Part shown: positions 30,509-39,642 of the stretch, piece after piece
How positions within the stretch are numbered: position 1 is the stretch's first letter
Layout: each line of letters starts with the position of its first letter
Source: a virus
Length of the DNA: 45,849 bases
Strand: one strand, 5' to 3'
Virus record (IMG/VR): IMGVR_UViG_3300031730_000191
Coordinates: 1-45,849 of that record
Position numbers and translations under genes: made by a program
The notes under the pieces: model-generated
Databases searched by the model: none
What the model saw: the letters and a program-made list of their open reading frames with translations, nothing else
What the model was told of the DNA's origin: nothing

Positions 30509-32756
30509 GGACCTCGCCGACCTTGTGGTGAGCCTGGAATTGCAAACCGGGCGATATCAAAAGGGCTTCGATGACGCTACCAAGCGCCTCGAGAAGTTCC
30601 ACCATGAAACGTCCGAGGGTTTGAAGGGGATCGCGGAACTGTTCGCCGGCTATCTGTCCGCCGAAGCTATCCTAGAGTTTGCGACCAAAACCCTTGAAGC
30701 CAGCGCCAGCCTGGCCGAGTTCTCCAAATCCGCCGGCGTGTCCGTCGAGAACCTGTCCGCCCTACAATTCGCCGCCAAGGTCGGCGGGGTCGGCGTCGAA
30801 GAACTTAATACTTCCCTCAAGAAGCTAAACGTCAGCATCTCCGACGCCGCCGGCAACGCCACGGGTAAGGCTGGCCTCGCGTTCCAACTGCTCGGCGTCA
30901 ATGTCAAGAATGCTAACGGTTCGTTGAAGGACGCCAACACCGTATTTAATGAGGTGGCTGACAAGTTCGCCAAGACGGAAGACGGCGCTAATAAGGTGGC
31001 GCTGGCGGTCGCGCTCTTCGGCAAAGCTGGCGAAGCGATGATCCCGACACTGGACAAGGGTTCCGCGGGATTGAAGGAACTGGCAGACCAGGCCGCCGCG
31101 GCCGGCGCGATCATAGACGGCCCGACTGCCGAAGCCGCGAAGGCGTTCACCGAAAAGCTAGAAATTCTTAAGGTTACGCTGGTCGACGGTATCGGGGCTC
31201 AAGTCGAGCGCAATCTACTGCCCGCGTTGAATAGCCTAACGGACGCGTTCCTCGACAATGCGAAAGGGGCCAAAAGCCTAAACGTCATATCGGAAGAAGT
31301 AACGACGGGCTTCCGATTGCTCGGAACCGCTGGGTTAGTTGTGGCCGAAGCTTTCCGAGAGGGGGGCGATGCGATTGCCGGCGCTGCTGCCGCGGCGAAC
31401 GCTGCTGCTCACGGGCATTTTAAAGAAGCGTTTGCGATCCTCAACGACCAGTCGGCGAACGCAAAAAAGAACTTTGCAGCATTCACGGCCAGCCTTGCTA
31501 CGCTTTGGGATGCTGACGGAAGCCATCTTCTAGACGAAATCGAGATTACGGCAAAGAAGATGAAGGCCGTACTTGGCAGCCTCGCCGGCGCCGAGCTCTT
31601 CGAATCATCCCGCAAGGAACTGCAAGCATTCGTCGACGGCCTACAGGGAGAAGTCGCCAAGCTAGATCAGGGTAAGGTCGCCGCGACTAACTACGCGCTG
31701 TCGCATGGCAAGCTGGCCGAGGCTATGAAGGCGACTGGCGCCGCGGGGAAAGCCCTGGCCGCGCAGGCCGTGGCCGCCGCGACCAAACTCGAGACGATCG
31801 AAGTAAACAAGCAGATTGAAGGGTTGCAAGCGCAACTTAAGGCGCTTAGCGGCGATACCGCCGGCGCTGCGCTCGACCAGTTCGCGAAATCCGTCGAGCA
31901 ACTGACCAAGAATCTGCACGACGTCGGCGGGGAAGTCGAGAAGAACGGGCTGGCCGTAATCGACAACCTTAAGCAAGCGACAGCCTATCAGCAAGCGTTC
32001 AACACGCTGCAGGTCAACGCCGCGCGCATCAATCAGGATGCCGCATTGGCCGAGCAGGCCGTTAATAACAAGCTTCTCAAAGGCCAGATAACCAGTCTCG
32101 AGGCGGAACGGGAACTACAGAAGATCCGCGAAGAGACGATAAGCCAGCTTCAGGGCATCAAGAACGGCGAAGACGCCGTGGCTGCTGCGGCGAATCAGCC
32201 GGCGCTTACGCAAGGTGCCAAGGCGTTTGGCGGCCAGATTGACGCGCTTAAGGCGAAGACGGATCAACTCACTACGGACGTTCGGAACGGCCTGGAATCG
32301 GCATTTGCTAATAACTTCAGCGACCTGATTACGGGCGCTAAATCCTTCGGAGATGCGATCACAGGGTTGCTGAAGGACGTCGAGAAACAGTTCGCCGATT
32401 TGGTCGCCAAGAACTTTGCACAGCAACTGTTCGCGGGAGCCTCGGGAGGCAGCGGAGGGGGTGAGCTCGGCGGCCTGGCGCCGTTCCTCTCAAGTCTATT
32501 CGGTGGCGCGCACGCGGACGGAGGTACGATCCCGGCCGGCAAGATTGGCTTAGTCGGAGAACGCGGACCCGAGCTCATCATGGGCGCCGCTGGCGGGACT
32601 GCTGTGACGCCGAACAATCAACTCGGCGGTAGCGTCAATGTGGTCAATCACTTCGTAATCCAGGCGCAGAACGGCCAGATTAGTCGACCCTCGCAGATGC
32701 AGACGGCTGCCGCTGTGTCGCGCAGTGTCCAGCAAGCAAACCGGCGCAATAACTAA
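30501..32756 (+). CDS. Tape measure protein
   Basis: 751 residues from MAKDLADLVVSLELQTGRY. Long Ala/Leu/Lys helical regions, an N-terminal DDATKRLEKF...ASASLAEFSKSAGVSVENL pattern typical of tape measures, and a C-terminal ADGGTIPAGKIGLVGERGPEL motif found at the end of many phage tape measures. It sets tail length; about 750 residues suggests a tail a little over 100 nm by the usual rule. The longer in-frame start lies in the endonuclease gene and is rejected. A two-mismatch copy of the dispersed site is at 32297. Confidence 0.95.
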   Translation: MAKDLADLVVSLELQTGRYQKGFDDATKRLEKFHHETSEGLKGIAELFAGYLSAEAILEFATKTLEASASLAEFSKSAGVSVENLSALQFAAKVGGVGVEELNTSLKKLNVSISDAAGNATGKAGLAFQLLGVNVKNANGSLKDANTVFNEVADKFAKTEDGANKVALAVALFGKAGEAMIPTLDKGSAGLKELADQAAAAGAIIDGPTAEAAKAFTEKLEILKVTLVDGIGAQVERNLLPALNSLTDAFLDNAKGAKSLNVISEEVTTGFRLLGTAGLVVAEAFREGGDAIAGAAAAANAAAHGHFKEAFAILNDQSANAKKNFAAFTASLATLWDADGSHLLDEIEITAKKMKAVLGSLAGAELFESSRKELQAFVDGLQGEVAKLDQGKVAATNYALSHGKLAEAMKATGAAGKALAAQAVAAATKLETIEVNKQIEGLQAQLKALSGDTAGAALDQFAKSVEQLTKNLHDVGGEVEKNGLAVIDNLKQATAYQQAFNTLQVNAARINQDAALAEQAVNNKLLKGQITSLEAERELQKIREETISQLQGIKNGEDAVAAAANQPALTQGAKAFGGQIDALKAKTDQLTTDVRNGLESAFANNFSDLITGAKSFGDAITGLLKDVEKQFADLVAKNFAQQLFAGASGGSGGGELGGLAPFLSSLFGGAHADGGTIPAGKIGLVGERGPELIMGAAGGTAVTPNNQLGGSVNVVNHFVIQAQNGQISRPSQMQTAAAVSRSVQQANRRNN
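32297..32312 (-). promoter_or_regulatory. Degenerate copy of the dispersed site in the tape measure gene
   Basis: Plus strand ATCGGCATTTGCTAAT: right arm perfect, left arm with two changes. The AA centre is on the minus strand, against local transcription, unlike most copies. Confidence 0.4.
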
Positions 32757-33400
32757 TGCCCACTATAGCGGCCGACCCTTCCGAAATCTTCCCTGGATGC
32801 CCGACGTTCGGCTTCAATCCGGAGCCTAACTACCTGGTGAAAATCACCAGCAAAGAGGGCGGCTTCGAACGGCGTGACCGCAAGTGGTCGCGGCCGCTGC
32901 TCAAGTTCACGGGCGTTCCGCTCGGTGATCGCCCGCAGTCCGATATTGAGGACGTGCTGTACTTCTGGCACGCCGTCGGCGGTATGTCGGACGGCTTCCG
33001 CTTCAAAGACTGGTCAGACTATAAATCCTGCCGCATCGGTCATACCCCGTCCCCGATAGACCAGCCGCTTATCGCATCTGGCGATAGCCCGACGGGAAGC
33101 TTCCGCCTGGTCAAGCAATACGTGTGGGGCGCGAAGATCCAAGAGCGCGAGATTCTACGCCCGCTCGGATCCAGTATCCGCGTGGCCAATGAAACGGCCG
33201 TCGAGCAAACCGATTTCCACCTTGATGAAGCCACAGGCCTACTCACGCCCGGCGGAACGTTCGCGGGTACTCCGACCAGTTGGGGCGGAGAGTTCTTCGT
33301 ATGGTGTCGCTTTGACGGCCAGTTCTCGCCGCAAATCAGTAACCACGAAGTGCAGAACGCCACGGTTCAACTGGCAGAAATCCGGGTGCCGCTGCCTTGA
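32756..33400 (+). CDS. Distal tail protein, DUF2460
   Basis: 214 residues. CPTFGFNPEPNYLVKITSKEGG and FWHAVGGMSDGFRFKDWSDYKSC are the DUF2460/TIGR02217 signature, shared with gene-transfer-agent gp12. It sits at the start of the tail-tip module and probably forms the distal tail ring. The ATG overlaps the tape-measure stop. Confidence 0.9.
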   Translation: MPTIAADPSEIFPGCPTFGFNPEPNYLVKITSKEGGFERRDRKWSRPLLKFTGVPLGDRPQSDIEDVLYFWHAVGGMSDGFRFKDWSDYKSCRIGHTPSPIDQPLIASGDSPTGSFRLVKQYVWGAKIQEREILRPLGSSIRVANETAVEQTDFHLDEATGLLTPGGTFAGTPTSWGGEFFVWCRFDGQFSPQISNHEVQNATVQLAEIRVPLP

Positions 33401-34305
33401 AGTCCATTCCCGTCCAACTGCTGGCTGACCTTCGTAAGGACACGACCGCGATAGCGTTCCTGTGGGCAATCGAATTGAAAGACGGCCGCATGATCCGCGG
33501 CACGGATCACGACCTGGACATTACAATCCCGTCGACTGGCGGCAGTCCCGCGGATCCGTTTGAGGGCGTGTACTTCGCTGGCTCTAACATCACGCCTGGC
33601 GACATCACGGCAGGCGCCGATATGTCGGTGGACAACCTCGAGGTTGCTGGCGCAATCGCGGAGGCCGGGGCCACGGTACTCGACGTGAGTGTAGAGGACA
33701 TTGAAGGCGGATTCCTAGATAACGCCCCTGTGTCGGTCCTGGTCTGTGACTGGCGCAACCCCTCGCACGGCTACTTCGTTGTCAAGCGTGGCTTCCTCGG
33801 CGCGATCAGCCTCGACTCAGACCGCAAGTACACGACCGAAGTTCGCGGCATGACGCAGCTTTTGAGTCAAATCATTGTCCAAACGTTTAGCGATAAGTGC
33901 AACGTCGTGCGACTCGGCGACGCTAAGTGCAAGCTGAATACCGCACCCTTCACGTTCACGGGCACGGTAACGGCCGTGACCAGCCGCAAATCCTTTACCG
34001 TCAGCCTGGCGGGTAGTCCCGCGGTACCTTTCGGGAGCGGGGTTATCACGTTCACGGACGGCCTTAACGGGGGATTCTTCCGCGAAGTTAAGGGCGACCC
34101 GCTGCTCAATTCCGGCGTGCTCACGTTGTGGGAAGACATGCCCGCCAACGTGCAGATTGGCGACGCGTTCAGCCTTGAGGCCGGTTGCGACCGCACGCTT
34201 GCGACATGCCGCGACACGTTCGCTAACGTGCTCAACTTCCGCGGTTATGGGGTCTTCATTCCCGGCATTCTGGCTATCACGGCCGGCCCGGTGATACACC
34301 AGTGA
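33397..34305 (+). CDS. Tail tip protein, DUF2163 / BR0599 family
   Basis: 302 residues; TTG start whose TGA-overlap with the previous stop defines it. FLWAIELKDGRMIRGTDHDLDI, VEDIEGGFLDNAPV and CNVVRLGDAKCKLNTAPFTFTG match DUF2163 plus the C-terminal BR0599 domain (ATCRDTFANVLNFRGYG, conserved Cys). Partner of DUF2460 and the NlpC/P60 protein in gene-transfer-agent-like tail tips. Confidence 0.9.
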   Translation: MKSIPVQLLADLRKDTTAIAFLWAIELKDGRMIRGTDHDLDITIPSTGGSPADPFEGVYFAGSNITPGDITAGADMSVDNLEVAGAIAEAGATVLDVSVEDIEGGFLDNAPVSVLVCDWRNPSHGYFVVKRGFLGAISLDSDRKYTTEVRGMTQLLSQIIVQTFSDKCNVVRLGDAKCKLNTAPFTFTGTVTAVTSRKSFTVSLAGSPAVPFGSGVITFTDGLNGGFFREVKGDPLLNSGVLTLWEDMPANVQIGDAFSLEAGCDRTLATCRDTFANVLNFRGYGVFIPGILAITAGPVIHQ

Positions 34306-34718
34306 AGACCGCGCACGACGTTGTTACCGCGGCGCGCGAATGGCTCGGCGTGCGGTTCCTGCACCAAGGCCGTACCCGCAATGGCGTCGACTGCATCGGC
34401 TTCGTGGCCGCACTGGCCGCCGAGCTCGCGGCGCCCCTATTCCTTAAAAACCTTCCGCACAACTACGCCAGGAACCCGCAGGCGTTGCTCGAGGACGGTT
34501 TGCGCATGCTTGCGCGGCCTGCGTCGCTCGAGGCCGGCGCGTTGGTACTCATCAAATGGCCGCTGTCGCCGCACGCCTCGCACGTCGGAATCTACACGGG
34601 CACGTCTTTGATTCATTGCTATGAAGCCGTCGGCCGCGTCGTTGAGCACGGCTATACGACTCCCTGGCCGGAACGTACGGTCAGTCTGTGGCGCATCCCT
34701 GGCGTGAAATATGAGTAA
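34302..34718 (+). CDS. NlpC/P60 cell-wall peptidase of the tail tip
   Basis: 138 residues; GTG start overlapping the previous stop. Catalytic Cys in RNGVDCIGFVAAL (about residue 30) and His in HASHVGIYTG, with LIHCYEAVGRVVEHGY following. As in gene-transfer-agent gp14, it should open the peptidoglycan locally during DNA injection. Confidence 0.9.
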   Translation: MKTAHDVVTAAREWLGVRFLHQGRTRNGVDCIGFVAALAAELAAPLFLKNLPHNYARNPQALLEDGLRMLARPASLEAGALVLIKWPLSPHASHVGIYTGTSLIHCYEAVGRVVEHGYTTPWPERTVSLWRIPGVKYE

Positions 34719-37700
34719 CGTAGGCCAGGGCGTACTGATTGTCGCCGGCACGATTATCGGCGCGTATTTCGGCTCCCCGCAGTTGGGCTTCGTGCTCGGC
34801 AGCCTGGCCGGCAATGCACTATTCCCTACACAACTACCCGGCCAGTCCGGCCCGCGACTCACGGATAACCAGACGACCAGTAGCGTCGTAGGTTCCCCTG
34901 TATCGATCCTCTTCGGTACGGCGTCTCTGTCCGGGACGTTCATGTGGCTTGCGCCTATCGTCGAGACGACGAACACGCAACACGTCGGCGGCAAGGGCGG
35001 CCCGACGCAAACCAACACGACATACACTTACACGCAATCGGTGGCCGTCGGCCTGTGTGAGGGGCCGATAGGCGGCCTCCTGCGCGTGTGGGAAAACGGC
35101 ATGTTGGTTTACGACATCCGCGTGCAGCAAGCCGGCGAGAGCGACACGGACTACGCAAACCGGCTGACCGTGGCGGCCGTCTACGCCGAAACATTCACGC
35201 TGCACTTAGGTGACGATACCCAAGTCGCGGACGCCACTATCGAATCGATTGAGGGTATGGGGAACGTCCCCGGATTCCGTGGGCTGGCGTATATCGTCTA
35301 TCCCGACCGCAAGCTGCAGGAGACGCAGGCGCTACGGCATCCCTCATTCAAATTCGAAGTATTCAACGGTGGCGTTGGCGCGTGCGTCGACTCTAGCGAG
35401 TATTCGAACGAAGTTCTTTTCAAGTGGGAGGCTCCGGGATCCCTTGATCCGCGCCACCCGCGCGGCACATTCACCTACCAATTCTCCCCTAGCATGGGCG
35501 GTAGTCCCGGCCCGGTACGCAGCACCCTCGAGGCGGCCATAGCAGACGGATCATTACGAAGTGACCTGTACGGATGGAGTCCGAGCGGTGGCGCGGGCGG
35601 CCCGTATTCGCCATGGTTGGCCATTCCTTCTTTCGTGGGCAATGAATTGCAAGTGTCCATGTTCTTCAATACCCTTGCTCCGGGATCGATGACCACGGCG
35701 CCTTTAGCATTTCCCGCCAATGCGTGCGACCTGACTCACGCAAACCCGAATGTATATTGGACAGGCGCCTATTATTCCAGCCCGACAACGCTGGCTTTTA
35801 GTAATCACGGCGTCTTTTCTTTAGTGGGGCCAGGGCTAGGAAATATCGGGTCCTGCCCTGGCTATGGAATGGATCTCGAATGTAAACTTGACGACCAGAT
35901 CAATGTTATCCGTGCGGCGGGCGCTCCTTCTGACCCGTGCTTCGGATTGCCCGCGGCGCCGATTATTGGTTACTGCATTCGGGGTGACGGCAAATACGTC
36001 CGAGGGGGAGACTGGACGTTAGATAATTCGCGTAGCTATAAAGTGCTAGCGGCTACGCTACTAAATACAGGCGTTGGCATAGACGTTGTCACGCAATACC
36101 CGGCTAACCCCTGTCTGCCGCCGGGATCTCCAGACGACAACCCGACATTCTGGACCGCGGCATATAACGCCGCTGTTACCGCGGGCGATGTACCGTCCGG
36201 CTGGACATATGGGGTTGATTACCCCTTTACTCAGGGATTTGCATGGACTGTCGACATGCGAGTCTGCGAAGCGGCGGGCGGCGGCGTTAGCCTCGGTACT
36301 ATCATTCGCGCAATCTGTTTGCGCTGTGGCCTAACGGACGTCGACGCGACCGACATGGATACGGTGTTCGTTGACGGCTACGCGGTGTCCAGCGTCTCCG
36401 CCGGCCGCGACATCCTGACGCCGCTGCGCTCGGTAGGCTTCTTCGACTGCGTCGAGTCTGGTGGTACGCTCAAGTTCGTGGCGCGCGGCAAGGCGATTGT
36501 GGCCAGCCTCGAGCAGGACGATTTCGGTGCGTATGATGGTAGCGCAACGGGCGGCACTCCCGGCCCGTCGATAACGACCGTTAAGGCGCAGGATCCGGAC
36601 CTGCCGCTACAGACCCGCGTTCACTACTTCGCCACCTCGCGCGACTATGAGGCCGGAGAGCAACTAAGCCCGACGCGGCTAACCACGACGGCCGTTAACG
36701 TGGTGGATGTCGAACTGGCCGTGTGCATGAACGACACTCAGGCCGCCAAGATCGCGGATGTCATATGGTCGGACGCATGGGCGGAGCGGTGGAGCGGCAC
36801 GCTAGCTGTCGATCAGGCGCAATCACAACTTGAACCTGGAGACTGTATCGAGGTTCCTGTGGACGGTGTGACGCGCCGCATACGCATCGTCAACGAGACG
36901 ATAGCCTCCGGCGTGCTGCGGACCCTGAACTACGTCCGCGACGACGACGGCGCCTACGTGTCGCACGCCGTGGCCGCCGTGCCTAACCGGGTTCCGCAGA
37001 AGCTTAAACTTCTAAGCGCGACCGACTTGGAACTGCTCGACTTGCCCGCGCTGCTCGACAGCGATAACGATGCGGGTATCTACGCGGCTGCGCGCGGGTC
37101 GGCCCTGGCCGGTAACGCCTGGACCGGCTGCGTCATCTTCCGCAGTGCCGACGGTGGCGCCACGTTCGCACAACTGGCCAGCATCACGACACCCTCCACC
37201 ATTGGCGCCCTGACGACGGGCGTCACGCCGTCGGACTGGCACACATGGGACGACATCACGACTATTACAGTCGACGTGCCCGCGGGCGTTACATTCGAAA
37301 GTCGCACAGACGCCGCAGTGCTGACCGGCGCCAACTCGGCAGCCATGGGAGCTAATGGTCGGTGGGAAATCGTCCAGTTCGCCAACGCAACGCAATTGAC
37401 TTCTACGCAATGGCGATTAAGTCGGCTGCTTCGTGGCCGGCGCGGAACTGAACACAACATAAGTTCAAGCGCCGCGGGTGACAAGTTCGTAATGGTGTCG
37501 ACGGGTGGCCTTGCGCGGTTGCCGTTGCAGACATCCGAGATAGGTGCTAGCCGGATATACAAGGCCGTGACTATCGGCGCGTCATATGCGTCCGGCATAG
37601 ACCAGCCCTTCGCCGGCCAGGGCGTGGCGCTGCGGCCGTTCTCGCCAGTTCTCCTGACGGCAGAGCGCGACACGGCAGGCGATATAACGTTCCACTGGAC

Positions 37701-37977
37701 GCGTCGTAGCCGGTTGGGCCGTACGCTAATGTCTGGTGTAGATATCCCGCTAGGTGAGGCGTCAGAGGCTTTCCAGGTGGACATATACGCGCAGGATAGC
37801 CCGCACACAGTCGTGCGCACACTAGCGGTTACGACCACGACGGCCGTTTACACAGCGGCTCAACAATCGACCGACTTCGGTTCGCATGCGGAAGGTCATG
37901 TAATGGTGGCCGTGTACCAAATGTCGGCGCTGGTAGGCCGAGGCACTCCCGACTTTCAACTTCTGACGATCAGCTAG
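34711..37977 (+). CDS. Central tail tip / receptor-binding-associated protein (J-like)
   Basis: 1088 residues. The N terminus (GVLIVAGTIIGAYFGSPQLGFVLGS) and SSVVGSPVSILFGTASLSG start the phage tip-protein family related to gene-transfer-agent gp15 and lambda J. The conserved core continues through LGTIIRAICLRCGLTDVD and the fibronectin-like C-terminal region with RRLLRGRRGTEHN-type sequence (SRLLRGRRGTEHN). Residues about 225-520 are an extra, cysteine-containing domain of lower GC not expected between the PSFKFEVFNGG strand and the LGTIIRAI helix. That part probably varies with receptor. Confidence 0.85.
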   Translation: MSNVGQGVLIVAGTIIGAYFGSPQLGFVLGSLAGNALFPTQLPGQSGPRLTDNQTTSSVVGSPVSILFGTASLSGTFMWLAPIVETTNTQHVGGKGGPTQTNTTYTYTQSVAVGLCEGPIGGLLRVWENGMLVYDIRVQQAGESDTDYANRLTVAAVYAETFTLHLGDDTQVADATIESIEGMGNVPGFRGLAYIVYPDRKLQETQALRHPSFKFEVFNGGVGACVDSSEYSNEVLFKWEAPGSLDPRHPRGTFTYQFSPSMGGSPGPVRSTLEAAIADGSLRSDLYGWSPSGGAGGPYSPWLAIPSFVGNELQVSMFFNTLAPGSMTTAPLAFPANACDLTHANPNVYWTGAYYSSPTTLAFSNHGVFSLVGPGLGNIGSCPGYGMDLECKLDDQINVIRAAGAPSDPCFGLPAAPIIGYCIRGDGKYVRGGDWTLDNSRSYKVLAATLLNTGVGIDVVTQYPANPCLPPGSPDDNPTFWTAAYNAAVTAGDVPSGWTYGVDYPFTQGFAWTVDMRVCEAAGGGVSLGTIIRAICLRCGLTDVDATDMDTVFVDGYAVSSVSAGRDILTPLRSVGFFDCVESGGTLKFVARGKAIVASLEQDDFGAYDGSATGGTPGPSITTVKAQDPDLPLQTRVHYFATSRDYEAGEQLSPTRLTTTAVNVVDVELAVCMNDTQAAKIADVIWSDAWAERWSGTLAVDQAQSQLEPGDCIEVPVDGVTRRIRIVNETIASGVLRTLNYVRDDDGAYVSHAVAAVPNRVPQKLKLLSATDLELLDLPALLDSDNDAGIYAAARGSALAGNAWTGCVIFRSADGGATFAQLASITTPSTIGALTTGVTPSDWHTWDDITTITVDVPAGVTFESRTDAAVLTGANSAAMGANGRWEIVQFANATQLTSTQWRLSRLLRGRRGTEHNISSSAAGDKFVMVSTGGLARLPLQTSEIGASRIYKAVTIGASYASGIDQPFAGQGVALRPFSPVLLTAERDTAGDITFHWTRRSRLGRTLMSGVDIPLGEASEAFQVDIYAQDSPHTVVRTLAVTTTTAVYTAAQQSTDFGSHAEGHVMVAVYQMSALVGRGTPDFQLLTIS

Positions 37978-37986
37978 GACCACATA

Positions 37987-39030
37987 ATGAGTGTTACACC
38001 CAATCGCGGCTTACCCCTCATGGAGTCAAGCCAGGCACAACCCGAGGTCGTATACAACGCGGCCATGGAGATTCTGGACACGGGGGGTAGCGGCACGTCG
38101 CTCGAGGTGGAAACCTCCGGCGCCAGTCCAGGCGTGCTCGACGTGGGCAAGATAAAGTTCGTCGGCGCGACCGTGACCGAAGAGTCCGGCGGGGTGGCCG
38201 TTGTGACCATAGACGCCACGACGGGTGGAGGTGGCGGCGGATCGCTCGAGCTCACAGACGGCACGCACGACCTAACGGGCGTGACTAAAATCACGGTCAG
38301 CGGTATGACGGTTGGCGGCACGGCAGGGGCGGCCACACTGACGGCTACGGGCGGGGGAGGCGGCGGAAATCCCTACAATGTCACGCCTTTGACCCATGAT
38401 GCAGGGGTTGCGCCATTCGCAGCCAATGACGATTTTGAGCAAGCGAACGGAACGGCTATCGATACGGCAGGCACGCGCTTTTCGGGTGCGGCGGCCTGGT
38501 CATGGCTCAATCAGGGCGCGTCGACAGCAATCCAGCAAAGAGGATCATTGGTCCTCACTCCCGACAACGCCACCCCGCGAGGCTGTTTTTTGCTGCAGCC
38601 GAAGAGCGGGAGCACCTGGTCGATACAATGCCGCATGTCCATGTTCAATGGAGGGTCTAGCCATTATGGAGGTCTTGCGCTGCGCGAAAGCGTTAGCGGG
38701 AAATTGATCGTTTTTACTGTCTACAGTCTCACGCAATTTCTGGTGCAAGCGCTCACGAACCCGACGACTTTCAATTCAAATGTCTTTCTTGGTGGAACTT
38801 GGCAAGCTGCGGGAACGAGCGACTCCGTCCCGGTTTATCTGCAGATCACCTTCGACGGCACGACCTTGAGTTTTAATCAGAGCCTTACGGGCATTCCCGG
38901 GACCTTCAATGTGTTGGTGACTCAGGCCACTGCGACCTTCTTTGGAGCAGCGCCGACCGATTGGGGGCTGTACTTGGACAATTCCAGCACTGCCCGGGCG
39001 ATCTTTGACAAGTTTGAGCAGACAGCCTAA
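37987..39030 (+). CDS. Tail fibre with lectin-like C-terminal domain
   Basis: 347 residues. MSVTPNRGLPLMESSQAQPEVVYN resembles the N-terminal attachment region of DUF2793-type tail proteins. A Gly/Thr/Val-rich middle (TGGGGGG, TATGGGGGG hinges) leads to a C-terminal domain from about residue 145 (FAANDDFEQANGTAIDT ... TARAIFDKFEQTA) with the layout of concanavalin/LamG-like lectins. The base composition changes to lower GC at that boundary, as in exchangeable receptor-binding tips. AGGA precedes the ATG. Confidence 0.75.
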   Translation: MSVTPNRGLPLMESSQAQPEVVYNAAMEILDTGGSGTSLEVETSGASPGVLDVGKIKFVGATVTEESGGVAVVTIDATTGGGGGGSLELTDGTHDLTGVTKITVSGMTVGGTAGAATLTATGGGGGGNPYNVTPLTHDAGVAPFAANDDFEQANGTAIDTAGTRFSGAAAWSWLNQGASTAIQQRGSLVLTPDNATPRGCFLLQPKSGSTWSIQCRMSMFNGGSSHYGGLALRESVSGKLIVFTVYSLTQFLVQALTNPTTFNSNVFLGGTWQAAGTSDSVPVYLQITFDGTTLSFNQSLTGIPGTFNVLVTQATATFFGAAPTDWGLYLDNSSTARAIFDKFEQTA

Positions 39031-39057
39031 CCCCTGTAGGACACGCTTACCCCATAG

Positions 39058-39073
39058 ATTAGCAAATGCTAAA
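39058..39073 (+). promoter_or_regulatory. Dispersed 16-bp site before the lysis genes
   Basis: ATTAGCAAATGCTAAA, 15 of 16 bases, in the 71-base gap between the fibre and holin-like genes. An ATG inside it is in frame with the holin-like gene but has no ribosome-binding site. Confidence 0.8.
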
Positions 39074-39101
39074 CTTACCCCCTCATAACTACGGACCCGA
39101 A

Positions 39102-39272
39102 ATGACCGACGAACAGCGCCGATCCGAAGGTAAAGAAGTCGTCAAGGAAGCGCTCAAAGAGTGGCTTGACGACAAATTCCTATCGTTCGGTAAATGGTCA
39201 GCCGCGGCCGTGGCGGCCTCGTTCCTGGCGGCCGTCGTGTACTTCATATTTTGGGTGGAGTTCAAGAAATGA
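39102..39272 (+). CDS. Holin-like single-pass membrane protein, 56 aa
   Basis: MTDEQRRSEGKEVVKEALKEWLDDKF is a charged helix, followed by one membrane segment (AAAVAASFLAAVVYFIFWV) and a lysine end. Length, topology and place directly before the endolysin suggest a holin or pinholin, but a membrane-recruitment role is equally compatible. The start at MTDEQ is preferred over the in-frame ATG at 39069, which lies in the regulatory site. Confidence 0.6.
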   Translation: MTDEQRRSEGKEVVKEALKEWLDDKFLSFGKWSAAAVAASFLAAVVYFIFWVEFKK

Positions 39273-39622
39273 GTATCTCACTCGGCGAAGCCCAACGGTT
39301 GCATGTGAGGTGCTTTTCCAAACTGTTAAATTGGGGTTTCGCGCAAGGGTATGAATTCACGTGGGGCCAGGCGCTGCGCACGCAAGCCGAGGCATTGGCG
39401 AACGCCAAGAGCGGCGCCGGAATAGCGCACAGCCTGCATTTGCTGAAGCTGGCCGTCGATATCAACCTGTTTAAAGACGGGCTGTATCAGCCGACTACCG
39501 AAGCGCATCGGCCGCTAGGCACGTACTGGAAGACGCTACACCCTCTTTGTTGTTGGGGTGGCGACTTCACAACCCGGCCCGATGGCAATCATTATTCCAT
39601 CACGTTCAACGGAATCAAGTAA
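39269..39622 (+). CDS. Endolysin, M15-type D-Ala-D-Ala peptidase
   Basis: 117 residues from MSISLGEAQRLH after GGAG. Metal site: SLHLLKLAVDINLF (S-x-H-x-x-x-x-A-x-D, with Leu replacing the usual Gly) and WGGDFTTRPDGNHYSI (D and H) match VanY/M15 carboxypeptidases used as endolysins by many phages. No signal sequence, so release needs a holin. Overlaps the holin-like gene by four bases. Confidence 0.85.
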   Translation: MSISLGEAQRLHVRCFSKLLNWGFAQGYEFTWGQALRTQAEALANAKSGAGIAHSLHLLKLAVDINLFKDGLYQPTTEAHRPLGTYWKTLHPLCCWGGDFTTRPDGNHYSITFNGIK

Positions 39623-39642
39623 CGTCAACCGGGGGTTTACCT

